64,000 bases of DNA from the NCBI RefSeq assembly GCF_014651915.1, contig NZ_BMXU01000001.1:558001-622000 (forward strand), written 5' to 3'. This stretch comes from Parvularcula lutaonensis. Lineage in GTDB: Bacteria > Pseudomonadota > Alphaproteobacteria > Caulobacterales > Parvularculaceae. Every line of letters begins with the position of its first letter. Position 1 is the stretch's first letter. The notes beneath the pieces were generated by a model, which worked only from the letters and a program-made list of their open reading frames with translations, was not told where the DNA came from and ran no database searches. Positions 1 to 9,121 of this stretch are shown one piece after another. The translations under genes were made by a program, and so were the position numbers.

Positions 1-488
1 CGGGCATCCTGCCGGACATCGGCGCTCTGGGCTTCGACAACTCGAAGAACAACATGCCCTTCATGTTCGGACCGTCCGTATTCAACTTCTACCGCTCGAC
101 CTATGTTCCGGCGGGTACGGAGATTGCGCGCCGCGGCATGGTCGCCCCGGAGATGCAGATCTTCACGGCGGACAACATCCTCAACATCACCGATTGGACG
201 CAAGGAAAGTTCGTCGGCAACTTTACCGGTGGCAACTCTGTCCTCATCAAGGACAACGACTACCTGGCGCAGCTCGCACGCACGCCGGACCAGCTCGTCG
301 ATGAGCTCGATACGCTGATGACCTATGGCACCCTCGCGCCCGAAGTCAGGCAGCACATGATCGACATGCTCAGTGAGATCGAAAGCAGCCGGTCGCCGTC
401 ACAGGTGTCCGACAACGGTCTCAGCCAACGTCTCAGCATCGCTGCATCGATGTTCATGACGACCCCTGAATACATCGTCCAAAGGTAG
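1..488 (+). CDS. DUF1800 family protein, C-terminal part (cut by window edge)
   Basis: The open frame is already running at base 3 and stops at 486-488, so only about the last 160 residues are present. The segment FMFGPSVFNFYRSTYVP is typical of the C-terminal part of DUF1800 proteins. These large, usually exported bacterial proteins have no settled biochemical function. The next gene, 7 bp downstream, encodes a DUF1501 protein. DUF1800 and DUF1501 genes are very often adjacent, which supports both calls and suggests the products act together in the periplasm or at the cell surface. The N-terminus and any signal peptide lie outside the window. Confidence 0.85.
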   Translation, partial: GILPDIGALGFDNSKNNMPFMFGPSVFNFYRSTYVPAGTEIARRGMVAPEMQIFTADNILNITDWTQGKFVGNFTGGNSVLIKDNDYLAQLARTPDQLVDELDTLMTYGTLAPEVRQHMIDMLSEIESSRSPSQVSDNGLSQRLSIAASMFMTTPEYIVQR

Positions 489-495
489 GCTCATT

Positions 496-1842
496 ATGAC
501 GACCAGACGCGATTTTCTCAGAACAAGCCTCGCCGGCGGCATCGCCGTCACTTCGATGAGCCTGCCTGCGGCGGCTCAGGCACAAACCCCCGGCTACAAG
601 GCGCTCGTCTGTATACTGCTGGACGGTGGTATGGACAGCTTCGACTGCCTCGTCCCGAACACGACGAACGACTACAATCGGTGGAGCGGCTACCGCCAAT
701 CCATGCTCAAGGGCTATGACCCCGGCCAGCGGGACATGTCCTCGCTCCATGCCCTGACGACGGCAGGCAGCCCGAACCTCGGCTTCGTGCCGGAGATGGC
801 CGACATGGCCACGCTCTACAACGAAGGGTCGATGGCGATCGTCTCGAATGTCGGGCCGCTCGTCCAGCCGACCACGGCAGCTCAGGTTGCTGCGGGTACG
901 GCGCAACTGCCTCCGCGCCTGGAAAGCCACAATGACCAGCTTGCGATCTGGCAGACCATGGCCCCCGACGGGCAGGCGACCGGCTGGGCGGGCCGTTTCA
1001 TCGACCAGTTCGGCGACCTTGATCCGCTCGCGCGCATCACCGTCGGCCGCCCTGCACCGATGGCTCCGAGCGACCTGTCTCCTGGGATCACCCTGTCGCG
1101 CGGCTCGCTGACCCTGCCGCTCGGCATGGGCGAGAGCCGGATCTACGGTAGCCCGTGGCTTCCGAGCCAATTCGAGCGTCACTATCGTGGCCAGAACCGT
1201 TCGTATTCGAACATCCTGATGCAGGAGGTTCTCAACGCGCAGAACCGGGCGCTTGATGGCTCGATCTCCCTGCAGGACGCGCTGGCGATCCAGACCGCAG
1301 GTGGTGCTGTCGCACGGCCGGGCAACGACCTCTCCAATGACCTCGCCATGGTGGCTGACGTCATCGCGCACCACCAGCAAACCGGGGTCAGCCGCCAGGT
1401 CTTCTGTGTGCAGATGTACGGCTTCGATACCCACGCAAACCAGGCGGATCGCCTGCCGCCGCTCCAGGCAGAGCTCTCCGAAGCGTTGCTCTCCTTCCAC
1501 CGCGGCATGGAAGCGATCGGTATGGAGAACGATGTCACCACCTTCACGGTATCGGACTTTGGCCGGACGCTGGTCGGCAACTCGAACGGCACCGATCACG
1601 GCTGGGGCGGCATGTCTTTCGTCGTCGGTGGTGCGGTCAATGGTGGCCGCTTCGTCGGCAATGTCCCGCCATACAGCACCGGCCACGGCCAGGACTGGCG
1701 GCGCGGGGCGCTGATCCCCGAGACCTCCATCGAGCAGTTCGGCTCGGCGCTCGGTAGCTGGTTTGGTGTCGACAATGCCGGGCTCGACAATGTTTTCCCC
1801 AACCGGGGCCGCTTCGACATGAACGCGACACAGATCTTCTAA
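496..1842 (+). CDS. DUF1501 family protein with Tat signal peptide
   Basis: The 448-residue protein begins with a twin-arginine signal: RRDFLR at residues 4-9, then a hydrophobic stretch ending in a likely AQA cleavage site near residue 30. A folded protein exported by the Tat system is therefore expected. The body carries the DUF1501 (sulfatase-like fold) hallmarks LLDGGMDSFDCLVPN near the mature N-terminus and SDFGRTLVGNSNGTDHGWGG near residues 352-371. The family resembles the alkaline phosphatase/sulfatase superfamily, but its substrate is not established. The gene follows the DUF1800 gene after 7 bp, so the two are probably co-transcribed, and a terminator-like hairpin follows. Confidence 0.9.
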   Translation: MTTRRDFLRTSLAGGIAVTSMSLPAAAQAQTPGYKALVCILLDGGMDSFDCLVPNTTNDYNRWSGYRQSMLKGYDPGQRDMSSLHALTTAGSPNLGFVPEMADMATLYNEGSMAIVSNVGPLVQPTTAAQVAAGTAQLPPRLESHNDQLAIWQTMAPDGQATGWAGRFIDQFGDLDPLARITVGRPAPMAPSDLSPGITLSRGSLTLPLGMGESRIYGSPWLPSQFERHYRGQNRSYSNILMQEVLNAQNRALDGSISLQDALAIQTAGGAVARPGNDLSNDLAMVADVIAHHQQTGVSRQVFCVQMYGFDTHANQADRLPPLQAELSEALLSFHRGMEAIGMENDVTTFTVSDFGRTLVGNSNGTDHGWGGMSFVVGGAVNGGRFVGNVPPYSTGHGQDWRRGALIPETSIEQFGSALGSWFGVDNAGLDNVFPNRGRFDMNATQIF

Positions 1843-1862
1843 CTGCAGGTCCGCCGAGCCAC

Positions 1863-1883
1863 GGGGCAGGGTAGCCCCTTTTT
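1863..1883 (+). terminator. Rho-independent terminator after the DUF1800/DUF1501 pair
   Basis: A short GC stem (GGGGC at 1863-1867 pairing with GCCCC at 1874-1878, 6-nt loop) is followed directly by five T residues. A second, longer imperfect hairpin follows at about 1885-1920 and ends in GGGATCGTTTTG. It may be a back-up terminator or the start of the next gene's leader. Both lie 20-80 bp after the DUF1501 stop. Confidence 0.7.
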
Positions 1884-2063
1884 CCCGATCGGTTGGTGCG
1901 TTCCACCAGCCGGTCGGGATCGTTTTGTCTCCGACTCATTCCTTATCCAGATGTGCCCCGGTCGTCCGCGACTCCGCTTGGCGCTGGTCCCGAGTCATCC
2001 CCCTATGGTCATCACTCGCCCCCGGGTTGCCGCCAGGGCGCGCTTCGCCATACGGAGACGGCC

Positions 2064-2567
2064 ATGACGCTCACGGATTTTTCGTACGAACAGCAACCGA
2101 TCGACCCCATCGAGATGATCGAGTCGCTGGCCCGTGCGCGGGATCTTGACGCCCAGCGTGTCGATGACACCGAAGTCCATGTCTGTCTCTCGGGCTCCTG
2201 GCGCGACGTCTCCATGTGGTTCTCTTGGCGGCGCGAGGCACAGGTCCTGCAGATCGGCGCACCTCTCGAGATCAAGGTCCCGAATGCCCGCAAGGCCGAG
2301 GTGCTGAAGCTCCTTGCCCTGATTAATGAGCGTCTCTGGGTCGGCCATTTCGACCTCTGGCAGCGTGACGGCGAGGTGGTTTACCGCAATGGCGCCGTGC
2401 TGTCTGAAGCCGAGGGGCTCTCTCACGGCCAGGCCGAAGTCCTGCTGCGCGGCGCCATGGAAGCCTTCGAGCGCTATTATCCGACGTTCAACTACGTCGT
2501 CTGGGCAGGAAAGAGCGCCGAGGAAGCGATCGCTGCCTCGATTCTCGATGTCGAGGGTTCGGCTTAA
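2064..2567 (+). CDS. YbjN domain-containing protein (cytoplasmic)
   Basis: The predicted 167-residue protein starts at ATG 2064, preceded by a GGAGA ribosome-binding site about 6 bp upstream. The frame is open further upstream, but there is no comparable start there. It has no signal peptide. Its pattern fits the YbjN fold, related to type III secretion chaperones: an N-terminal segment around IEMIESLARARDLDA, then a strand-rich centre with WRREAQVLQIGAPLEIKVP, then the LLALINERLWVGHFDLW helix. YbjN proteins are linked to motility and stress phenotypes in enterobacteria, but the molecular role is unclear. The stop overlaps that of the convergent yhhQ-like gene. Two secreted YbjN-like proteins are also present in the window. 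Confidence 0.8.
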   Translation: MTLTDFSYEQQPIDPIEMIESLARARDLDAQRVDDTEVHVCLSGSWRDVSMWFSWRREAQVLQIGAPLEIKVPNARKAEVLKLLALINERLWVGHFDLWQRDGEVVYRNGAVLSEAEGLSHGQAEVLLRGAMEAFERYYPTFNYVVWAGKSAEEAIAASILDVEGSA

Positions 2568-3283
2568 ATATCCGCTCCCGGAGCATCGTAGACGTCGACG
2601 CCTTCTGACCGCTTGAGGGCATTGACCACCTTGTAGGTCACCGGCGTCAGCAGGGCTTCCCACGCGACCTTGAGCGCATAGTTCGTCACCATGACTGTGA
2701 GAACGAGCTCCAAGGTCCACACGCCGAGGAAGGCGAGGGGATAGAAGATCAGGCTGTCGACGCCTTGTCCCACGATCGTGGAGCCGATCGTTCGCTGCCA
2801 GAGCCGCGAGCCTTTCATGCGCACCTTCATCACCGCCATGACCCGCGCATTGGCGATCTCCCCGAAATAGAGTGCCAGCAGCGAGGCCGCGACGATCCGC
2901 GGCGCCTGTCCGAAATTGGCCTCGAAGGCCGATTGTCGGTCGATTCCGCCGATATCAGCGTTCCAGCCCGGCGCGGGCGGCATCAGGGTGATGATCCCCG
3001 CCATCACCGCTGCGAACAGTGCCGCTGCCGTTGCCGCTCGGATCGCCCGCCTTGCCCGTTTGTAGCCATAGACCTCGGTCAGCACGTCGCCGAGCACATA
3101 GGAGAGGGGGAAGAAGAGGACACCGGCACCAAAGGCGAAGCCTCCGATATCCGCGACCTTCCCGGCGCCGATGATGTTCGAGCAGACGACAATGACGCAG
3201 GTCGCGGCGAGCAGCAGGTCGAAATACTTGAAATGCCTCGCAGAGGCTTCTTCCCCGCTGATATTGCGCAATGCTTCTGCCAT
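2564..3283 (-). CDS. yhhQ: Queuosine precursor transporter, YhhQ/VUT family
   Basis: This is a 239-residue inner-membrane protein with about six hydrophobic helices. VUT/YhhQ hallmarks are visible: FPLSYVLGDVLTEVYGY in the second helix region, YFGEIANARVMAVMK in the middle, and GSRLWQRTIGSTIVGQGVDS before the last helices. In E. coli, YhhQ imports the queuosine precursors preQ0 and preQ1, which are used to modify the wobble base of GUN-decoding tRNAs. The family assignment is strong, but the substrate is inferred from that family. No queuosine biosynthesis gene is adjacent. The stop codon overlaps the convergent YbjN gene by 4 bp, and the promoter must lie in the gap before proC. Confidence 0.88.
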   Translation of the reverse strand: MAEALRNISGEEASARHFKYFDLLLAATCVIVVCSNIIGAGKVADIGGFAFGAGVLFFPLSYVLGDVLTEVYGYKRARRAIRAATAAALFAAVMAGIITLMPPAPGWNADIGGIDRQSAFEANFGQAPRIVAASLLALYFGEIANARVMAVMKVRMKGSRLWQRTIGSTIVGQGVDSLIFYPLAFLGVWTLELVLTVMVTNYALKVAWEALLTPVTYKVVNALKRSEGVDVYDAPGADI

Positions 3284-3390
3284 GGCCCTGTCCGGTGCTG
3301 CCGAGGCCCGTCCTAGCCTCGGAGGCGAGAAAGGGAACCTGTCCGCTCGGCCCCCTTGGGTTCTGGGCAGACTCCGCTAAAGCGCCAGCC

Positions 3391-4218
3391 ATGACCAAAC
3401 CGATCAGCATGATCCAAATCGGCGCCGGCTCCATGGGCGGCGCTCTTCTGAAGTCCTGGATAGACAGCGGCGTCATCGACCCGGCATCTTCTGCCATCAT
3501 CGACCCACGCCCGACGCCGGAACTGGAGGAGATGTGCGGCAAGGCCGGCCTCGCCATCAATCCCGAAGCCGATCGCGGTTACGACCTCTGCGTTCTCGGG
3601 ATCAAGCCGCAGATGTTTGGCGGCATCGTGCCCGCGCTCGACTGGCCGGAATTCGGCGACACGCTGTTTGTTTCCATCGCTGCGGGCATCACGGTCGAGG
3701 AGATCGGCATGCTCCTCAAGCCGAAGGCTCCGGAGCCCCGCGTCCTCCGCGTCATGCCAACGCTTCCCGCCAAGGTCCGCGCGGGCGTGACTCTTCTTGC
3801 AGAGAACCCTGCGCTCTCCGCCGAGGATCGTGCCATGGGCGAGCGCCTGATGGCCGCTGCCGGTGCGGTGCACTGGTGCAGGGACGAGGATGAGCTCGAC
3901 CGCCTGATGGGGGTCACGGGCTGTGCCCCCGCCTTCCTGCTTCGTGCTGTCGAAGGCCTGATGGCGGCAGCCGAGGACCAGGGCGCCAGCACAGAGGATG
4001 CGCGCTTCCTCGCCGAGCAGACCTTTATCGGGACCGCTAAGCTGCTCGAGGCCGACGGGCGTGATCCCGGCACTCTTCGGGAGGCCGTGACCAGCCCTGG
4101 CGGGACGACGGCCGCGGGCCTCGATGTCCTGAACGAAAGAGGAATCGTGGAAAGCTTCGTTGCGGCTGTCGCGAACGCGTACAAACGCGCGCAGGAACTG
4201 GCCAAAGGCACGAAATAG
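3391..4218 (+). CDS. proC: Pyrroline-5-carboxylate reductase
   Basis: This enzyme catalyses the last step of proline synthesis, NAD(P)H-dependent reduction of 1-pyrroline-5-carboxylate. The 275-residue length is normal for the family. The N-terminal dinucleotide-binding motif IQIGAGSMGGAL (residues 8-19) is present. So are the family segment RVMPTLPAKVRAGVT and the C-terminal dimer/active-site segment TSPGGTTAAGLDVL. The ATG at 3391 puts the Rossmann motif at its usual place close to the N-terminus; upstream in-frame codons would add an unlikely extension. It is divergent from the yhhQ-like gene and runs in the same direction as the histidine phosphatase gene 39 bp downstream. Confidence 0.95.
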   Translation: MTKPISMIQIGAGSMGGALLKSWIDSGVIDPASSAIIDPRPTPELEEMCGKAGLAINPEADRGYDLCVLGIKPQMFGGIVPALDWPEFGDTLFVSIAAGITVEEIGMLLKPKAPEPRVLRVMPTLPAKVRAGVTLLAENPALSAEDRAMGERLMAAAGAVHWCRDEDELDRLMGVTGCAPAFLLRAVEGLMAAAEDQGASTEDARFLAEQTFIGTAKLLEADGRDPGTLREAVTSPGGTTAAGLDVLNERGIVESFVAAVANAYKRAQELAKGTK

Positions 4219-4257
4219 CTGGCCCTCGTTCGCGGGCGCCTTTAAGAACTTCGATCG

Positions 4258-4896
4258 ATGACCGGCATGATCGTCACTGCGCGTCACGGGCGCCCCAATG
4301 TTGACCGCAGCGTGAAGATCACGGCGCGGGAATACGGGCGCTGGTGGGCGAATTACGACCTGACGGGGCTCGCTCCCGACCAAGAGCCGCCGCAGAGCCT
4401 CATCGACATCGCCTCGAATGCCGAGGTCGTCCTTTGCTCGACCATGCCGAGGGCGATCGAGACGGCCGACGCCGTGGTCGATAGTGCCCGGATCGTTCCG
4501 CGGGATTCTCTCTTCGTGGAAGCCCCGTTGCCGCCGCCGCCCTTTTTCCCAGACTGGATCAAGCTGACGCCGACGACGTGGGGCGTCATCAGCCGCACCT
4601 TCTGGTTCCTCGGCTACGCGCCCAAGGGTTGCGAGAGCCACCGCAAGGCCCGCAAGCGGGTGAAGGCCGTGGCCGACCGCCTGGTTGCGGAGGTCGAAAG
4701 CTCGGGCGGTGACGTTCTTCTTTGCGCGCACGGTTATCTCAACTGGATGATTCACCGTGTGCTGATCAAGCGCGGGTGGGAGCTGGTCGAGCACCGGGGC
4801 GGCAACGACTACTGGTCCCACAGGGCCTACCGCAAAAAGGAAAAGGTGAGGAGCCGCGCAGCAAGGCCGCGCCGCGCCTCGATGGCTGCCGAATGA
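4258..4896 (+). CDS. Histidine phosphatase superfamily protein
   Basis: The predicted 212-residue cytoplasmic protein has the branch-1 histidine phosphatase signature. RHG at residues 9-11 contains the phospho-accepting histidine. [11 protein letters not shown] resembles the family's second arginine motif, and [10 protein letters not shown] carries the second catalytic histidine. This superfamily covers phosphoglycerate mutases, SixA-type phosphohistidine phosphatases and others, and the substrate cannot be read from the sequence. The C-terminus is very basic. Its TGA overlaps the ATG of xseB by 4 bp, so the two are translationally coupled. Confidence 0.85.
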   Translation: MTGMIVTARHGRPNVDRSVKITAREYGRWWANYDLTGLAPDQEPPQSLIDIASNAEVVLCSTMPRAIETADAVVDSARIVPRDSLFVEAPLPPPPFFPDWIKLTPTTWGVISRTFWFLGYAPKGCESHRKARKRVKAVADRLVAEVESSGGDVLLCAHGYLNWMIHRVLIKRGWELVEHRGGNDYWSHRAYRKKEKVRSRAARPRRASMAAE

Positions 4897-5141
4897 CCCA
4901 GAAGACCGACACGGATGTCGCGGCGCTCTCCTTCGAGGAAGCGCTGAAACAGCTCGAAGCGATCATCGCGAAGCTCGAAAGCGGCGAGGTCGCGCTCGAG
5001 GAATCCATTACGCTCTATGAGCGCGGCGCAGCGTTGAAAGCCCACTGCGAGAAAACCCTCGCCGCAGCCCGTGAGCGAATCGAGAAAATCGTCGAAGGCA
5101 AGGGCGGCGACGTGAAGGCTGAGCCTGCGAGCTTCGAATAG
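4893..5141 (+). CDS. xseB: Exodeoxyribonuclease VII small subunit
   Basis: This is an 82-residue, mostly helical protein. It has the typical XseB core [20 protein letters not shown] followed by [18 protein letters not shown]. XseB subunits bind the large subunit XseA to form the nuclease that degrades single-stranded DNA in both directions. The large subunit gene is not in this window. The start is the ATG that overlaps the upstream stop (ATGA). The gene precedes dxs, as in many proteobacteria. However, the ispA gene for farnesyl diphosphate synthase that normally sits between xseB and dxs is missing; only 68 bp separate the two genes. Confidence 0.93.
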   Translation: MTQKTDTDVAALSFEEALKQLEAIIAKLESGEVALEESITLYERGAALKAHCEKTLAAARERIEKIVEGKGGDVKAEPASFE

Positions 5142-5209
5142 TCTGGGCCGGCGTGCCGCAGCATTGCTTGCTTGCGGCGCAGGACAGAACCGCTTAGCCC
5201 TTAAGGGTT

Positions 5210-7153
5210 ATGCCAGTGAACACCCCCCTTCTTGACCGCGTCACCGTTCCCTCCGACCTGCGCAAATTGCCGAAGTCTGACCTTCGCCAGCTTTGTGACG
5301 AACTGAGGGCGGAGGTCGTGGATGCGGTGTCCCATACGGGCGGGCACCTTGGTTCGGGACTGGGGGTCGTGGAGCTGACCACGGCGATCCATTACGTCTT
5401 CAACACGCCAAAGGACCGGCTGATCTTCGACGTTGGCCACCAGTGCTACCCGCACAAGGTGCTGACGGGGCGGCGGGACCGGATCAGGACCTTGCGCCAA
5501 AAGGACGGTCTGTCGGGGTTCACCAAGCGGTCCGAGAGCGAGTACGACCCCTTCGGCGCGGCCCATGCGGCGACCTCGATCTCAGCGGCTGTGGGTTTTG
5601 CTGCGGCGCGGGATCTCAAGGCCGAAGCGGGCGACAAGTCCGAGGAAGACCGCCGGGTCATCGCGGTGATCGGCGATGGCTCGATGTCGGCGGGCATGGC
5701 CTATGAGGCGATGAACAATGCCGGCGACCGCGCTTCCCAGCTCACCGTCATCCTCAACGACAACGACATGTCGATCGCCCCGCCTGTGGGCGCGATGTCG
5801 GCCTATCTCGCCCGCGCGGCGAGCTCGGGCAGCTATCAGGGCTTCCGCAACCTCGCCAAGCAGCTGACCAAGAACCTGCCCAAGCGGGTCCGCGATCTTG
5901 CCGCCAAAGCCGAGGAGTATGGCCGCGGCATGGTGACCGGCGGGACGCTGTTCGAGGAGCTGGGCTTTTATTACGTCGGCCCGATCGACGGGCACAATCT
6001 CGACCACCTTCTTCCCGTGCTCGAAAACGTCAAGGACATCACCGATGGCCCGGTTCTGGTCCATGTCGTCACGCAAAAGGGCAAGGGCTACCAGATGGCC
6101 GTGGACAAGGGCGACAAGCTCCACGCGGTCTCGAAATTCGACGTCGTCTCGGGCGAGGAGAAGAAGTCTGTCTCCAATGCGCCGTCCTACACCTCCGTCT
6201 TCGCCCAGCAGCTGATCGAGGAGGCGCGGAAGAACGAGCGGATCGTCGGCATCACCGCGGCGATGCCCTCGGGCACCGGCATCGACAAGTTCATGAAGGA
6301 ATTCCCGGACCGCACCTTCGACGTCGGCATCGCCGAGCAGCACGCCGTGACCTTCGCGGCGGGGCTGGCGGCGGATGGCATGGTGCCGTTTGCGGCGATC
6401 TATTCGACCTTCCTGCAGCGGGCTTACGACTCGGTCGCCCATGACGTGGCGCTGCAAAACCTGCCGGTCCGCTTCGCGATGGATAGGGCGGGCCTCGTCG
6501 GCAATGACGGCGCGACCCATGCGGGGGCGTTCGACACGGCCTATCTCGGCTGCCTGCCGAACATGGTGCTGATGGCCTGCGGCGACGAAGCCGAGCTCCA
6601 GGCGATGACCCGCACGGCTGCCGAGTTCGACGAGCACCCGATTGCCTTCCGTTTCCCGCGGGGCGAGGGCGCTGGCGTCGAGATGTATGAGGCGGGCAAG
6701 GTGCCACTTCTCGAGATCGGCAAGGGCCGCATCGTGAAGGAGGGGACCAGTGTCTGCCTCCTCAATTTCGGCGGCAGGCTTTCCGAGGTCCTCAAAGCGA
6801 GCGAGATCCTCGGTGCCCGCGGCCTCTCGGCCACCGTCGCCGACGCCCGCTTCGCCAAGCCTCTGGACGAGGACCTGATCCGCAGGCTCGCCAAGGAGCA
6901 CGAGGTCCTCATCACCATCGAGGAAGGCTCGATCGGCGGCTTCGGGTCCTTCGTCCTCCACTTCCTCGCGCGCGAAGGCCTCCTCGACCTCGGCCAGCTC
7001 AAGGTCCGCACCATGCACCTCCCCGACCGCTACCAGGACCAGGCCAGCCCCAAGGAAATGTACGAAGAAGCAGGTCTCATGGCAGAAGACGTCGCGAAGC
7101 AGGCCCTCATGGCCTTCGGCCAGGAGCCGCAGGCAGCCGACGCCCGCGCCTAA
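5210..7153 (+). CDS. dxs: 1-deoxy-D-xylulose-5-phosphate synthase
   Basis: This thiamine-diphosphate enzyme condenses pyruvate and glyceraldehyde 3-phosphate, the first step of the MEP isoprenoid pathway. It also feeds thiamine and pyridoxal synthesis. The 647 residues match the family length. Motifs include [33 protein letters not shown], the diphosphate/Mg site GDGSMSAG (about residue 154) and the transketolase-type [18 protein letters not shown] (about residue 424). The C-terminal transketolase domain ends normally. The start follows a leader containing AAGGG about 8 bp upstream. Downstream, tlyA begins 3 bp after the stop, as is common in alphaproteobacteria. Confidence 0.97.
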   Translation: MPVNTPLLDRVTVPSDLRKLPKSDLRQLCDELRAEVVDAVSHTGGHLGSGLGVVELTTAIHYVFNTPKDRLIFDVGHQCYPHKVLTGRRDRIRTLRQKDGLSGFTKRSESEYDPFGAAHAATSISAAVGFAAARDLKAEAGDKSEEDRRVIAVIGDGSMSAGMAYEAMNNAGDRASQLTVILNDNDMSIAPPVGAMSAYLARAASSGSYQGFRNLAKQLTKNLPKRVRDLAAKAEEYGRGMVTGGTLFEELGFYYVGPIDGHNLDHLLPVLENVKDITDGPVLVHVVTQKGKGYQMAVDKGDKLHAVSKFDVVSGEEKKSVSNAPSYTSVFAQQLIEEARKNERIVGITAAMPSGTGIDKFMKEFPDRTFDVGIAEQHAVTFAAGLAADGMVPFAAIYSTFLQRAYDSVAHDVALQNLPVRFAMDRAGLVGNDGATHAGAFDTAYLGCLPNMVLMACGDEAELQAMTRTAAEFDEHPIAFRFPRGEGAGVEMYEAGKVPLLEIGKGRIVKEGTSVCLLNFGGRLSEVLKASEILGARGLSATVADARFAKPLDEDLIRRLAKEHEVLITIEEGSIGGFGSFVLHFLAREGLLDLGQLKVRTMHLPDRYQDQASPKEMYEEAGLMAEDVAKQALMAFGQEPQAADARA

Positions 7154-7156
7154 GCC

Positions 7157-7894
7157 ATGCGCCTCGACCAGGCGCTCGTTGAAAAGGGCCTCGCGCCCAG
7201 CCGTGCTCGCGCGCAGGATATGATCCGTGCGGGGCATATCCTTGTCGATGGTGCGGCTTCAACCAAGCCCGCGGCGAAAGTCGCCACCGGCGCTCGCCTC
7301 GAGGTCAAAGGCGAAGCCCATGACTATGTCTCCCGCGCCGCCCTCAAGCTGGTGGGCGGGCTCGATACCTTCGCCATTGATCCTGCAGGCAAGACCTGCC
7401 TCGATCTCGGCTCGTCCACCGGGGGGTTCACCGACGTGCTCCTGAGACGCGGCGCAGCGAAGGTCTTCGCTGTCGATGTCGGCACGGACCAGTTGCACGG
7501 GACCCTCCGCCGCGACCCCCGCGTTGTCAGCCTTGAGAACACCCACGCAAAGGCATTGAGCCGGGACCTTGTCGCAGACCCGGTTGATCTCTTTGTCTGC
7601 GACGTGAGCTTCATCAGCATCAGGAAAGCCCTCCCGCCAGCCCTTTGCTTGGCATCGCCCGCGGCTGAACTCTGCACTCTCGTGAAGCCGCAGTTCGAGC
7701 TTGGTCGCGAGGCCATCGGCAAGAATGGCCGCGTCTTAACGCCCCCGGAGGAGCAGGAGGCCTATATTCGCCGCGAGATCGTGCCGTTCCTCGGAAATCT
7801 CGGTTGGCCGGTTCATGCTCTTGCCGTAAGTCCCATTGCCGGGGGCGAGGGCACGTTGGAGTTTCTGCTTCATGCGACGAAGACGCCCACCTAA
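7157..7894 (+). CDS. tlyA: TlyA family RNA (cytidine-2'-O-) methyltransferase
   Basis: The 245-residue protein has an N-terminal S4 RNA-binding domain (about residues 1-60, starting MRLDQALVEKGLAPSRARAQ). A SAM-dependent Rossmann methyltransferase of the FtsJ type follows, with DLGSSTGGFTDVLL near residue 81, FVCDVSFISIR near 150 and the KPQFE segment near 177. TlyA enzymes 2'-O-methylate cytidines in 16S and/or 23S rRNA, and the exact target differs between types. It starts 3 bp after dxs and its end overlaps the next methyltransferase by 23 bp, so the three genes look like one transcript with coupled translation. Confidence 0.92.
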   Translation: MRLDQALVEKGLAPSRARAQDMIRAGHILVDGAASTKPAAKVATGARLEVKGEAHDYVSRAALKLVGGLDTFAIDPAGKTCLDLGSSTGGFTDVLLRRGAAKVFAVDVGTDQLHGTLRRDPRVVSLENTHAKALSRDLVADPVDLFVCDVSFISIRKALPPALCLASPAAELCTLVKPQFELGREAIGKNGRVLTPPEEQEAYIRREIVPFLGNLGWPVHALAVSPIAGGEGTLEFLLHATKTPT

Positions 7895-9119
7895 GCGCGC
7901 CTCGGCCAAGGCGGTGATCTGCACACTGAGGGTAGATGGCCTCAATGCTTCCGGCGAAGGGACGGCTGGGTCTGTCCGTGTACCGTTTGCGCTGCCAGGG
8001 GAGCGGGTTGTTGCTTCAGTGTCCGGCCATGCAGCGAGAGTGCGCGACCGCCAGACAGATGCGGAGGATCGGCACGAGCCTGTCTGCCCGCATTTCGGCC
8101 TCCCCGGCGATGGTTGCGGCGGCTGCTTGCTGCAGCATCTGGGCGCCGACCGGGCGCTTGAGCTGAAAGAAGAGCGCCTGCTGTCAGCGATCAGGCGCTT
8201 CTTCCCCGACGCCGAAATCGCTGCTGTCCATCGCTCGCCCCCGAAAAGCCGCAGGCGCGCCAAGCTGGCCGTCAGGCCCAATGCAGCCGGGTTCAGGGAG
8301 CTGGCCGGAAAGAAAATCATCGACCTTCAGTCCTGTGACGTTCTGCACCTGGAGATCTTCGGCCTCCTCGCGCCGCTGAAGGAACTGGCGAAAACCCTGG
8401 ACGAGACTTTCGACGCGCAGGTGACATGCACGGCGACGGGATTGGACGTCGCCATCGAGGGTATTGACGAGAGCGAACTGAGCCTCCGCGCCCGCGAGGC
8501 GCTGGTCGACTTCGCGCAGGAAAGGGACCTTGCGAGGCTCTCCGTCGACGGCGTGCCCATGGCCGAGAGGCGCACCCCGCGGATCGAACTCGGCGGGGTC
8601 TCCGTCACGGTGCCATCCGGCGTGTTCCTGCAGGCCACCTTCGAAGGCGAGAAAGCGCTGATCGGCGAGGTGCTGGCGGCGTGCAAAGGCGCCGCTTCGG
8701 TTGCGGACCTGTTCTGCGGCCTCGGCACCTTCGCCCTGCCGCTCAGTGCCAGGGCCAAGGTCTTTGCCGTCGATGCAGCGGGACCGGCGGTCGCTTCGCT
8801 CGATGCGGCTGCGAAGGCCGCCGACCGACCGATCGAGGCCGAGGCGCGCGATCTCTTCAAGCGGCCGCTGATGGCAGGTGCGCTGAAGCCCTTCGGCGCG
8901 ATCGTCTTCGATCCGCCGCGGGCCGGGGCAGGGGACCAGGCCGCAGAGATCGCTGCCTCCGGCGCCGAGACCATCGTTGCTGTGAGCTGCAACCCGCAGA
9001 GCCTCGCCCGCGACGCGGAGAAGCTGGCTGCGGCCTACGATCTCACCCGCCTCGCGCTGGTGGATCAGTTCGGCTGGTCGCCCCATGTAGAAGCGGTGGC
9101 GGTGTTCAAACGGAGGTAG
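7872..9119 (+). CDS. TrmA/RlmD-type RNA (uracil-5-) methyltransferase with Fe-S motif
   Basis: The 415-residue protein belongs to the TrmA/RumA class of m5U RNA methyltransferases. An N-terminal TRAM-like RNA-binding region is followed by the iron-sulfur signature CPHFGLPGDGCGGCLLQHL near residue 70. The SAM site DLFCGLGTFALPL is near 278 and DPPRAGAGD near 347. The catalytic loop VSCNPQSLARD near 370 contains the nucleophilic cysteine. Which uridine is methylated (23S U747 or U1939, or tRNA) cannot be decided here. The ATG at 7872 gives a basic N-terminus (MRRRRPPKRAS) and lies inside the end of tlyA. An earlier in-frame start at 7836 would only lengthen the overlap. Confidence 0.9.
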   Translation: MRRRRPPKRASAKAVICTLRVDGLNASGEGTAGSVRVPFALPGERVVASVSGHAARVRDRQTDAEDRHEPVCPHFGLPGDGCGGCLLQHLGADRALELKEERLLSAIRRFFPDAEIAAVHRSPPKSRRRAKLAVRPNAAGFRELAGKKIIDLQSCDVLHLEIFGLLAPLKELAKTLDETFDAQVTCTATGLDVAIEGIDESELSLRAREALVDFAQERDLARLSVDGVPMAERRTPRIELGGVSVTVPSGVFLQATFEGEKALIGEVLAACKGAASVADLFCGLGTFALPLSARAKVFAVDAAGPAVASLDAAAKAADRPIEAEARDLFKRPLMAGALKPFGAIVFDPPRAGAGDQAAEIAASGAETIVAVSCNPQSLARDAEKLAAAYDLTRLALVDQFGWSPHVEAVAVFKRR

Positions 9120-9121
9120 CG

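Noticed and set aside
454-1686. 410-codon minus-strand open frame over the DUF1501 gene
   Set aside because: It is Arg/His-rich with no motif, opposite a clear Tat-exported family member; a shadow of high-GC codon bias.
3313-4821. 502-codon minus-strand frame over proC and the phosphatase gene
   Set aside because: No family motif; both plus-strand genes have clear signatures.
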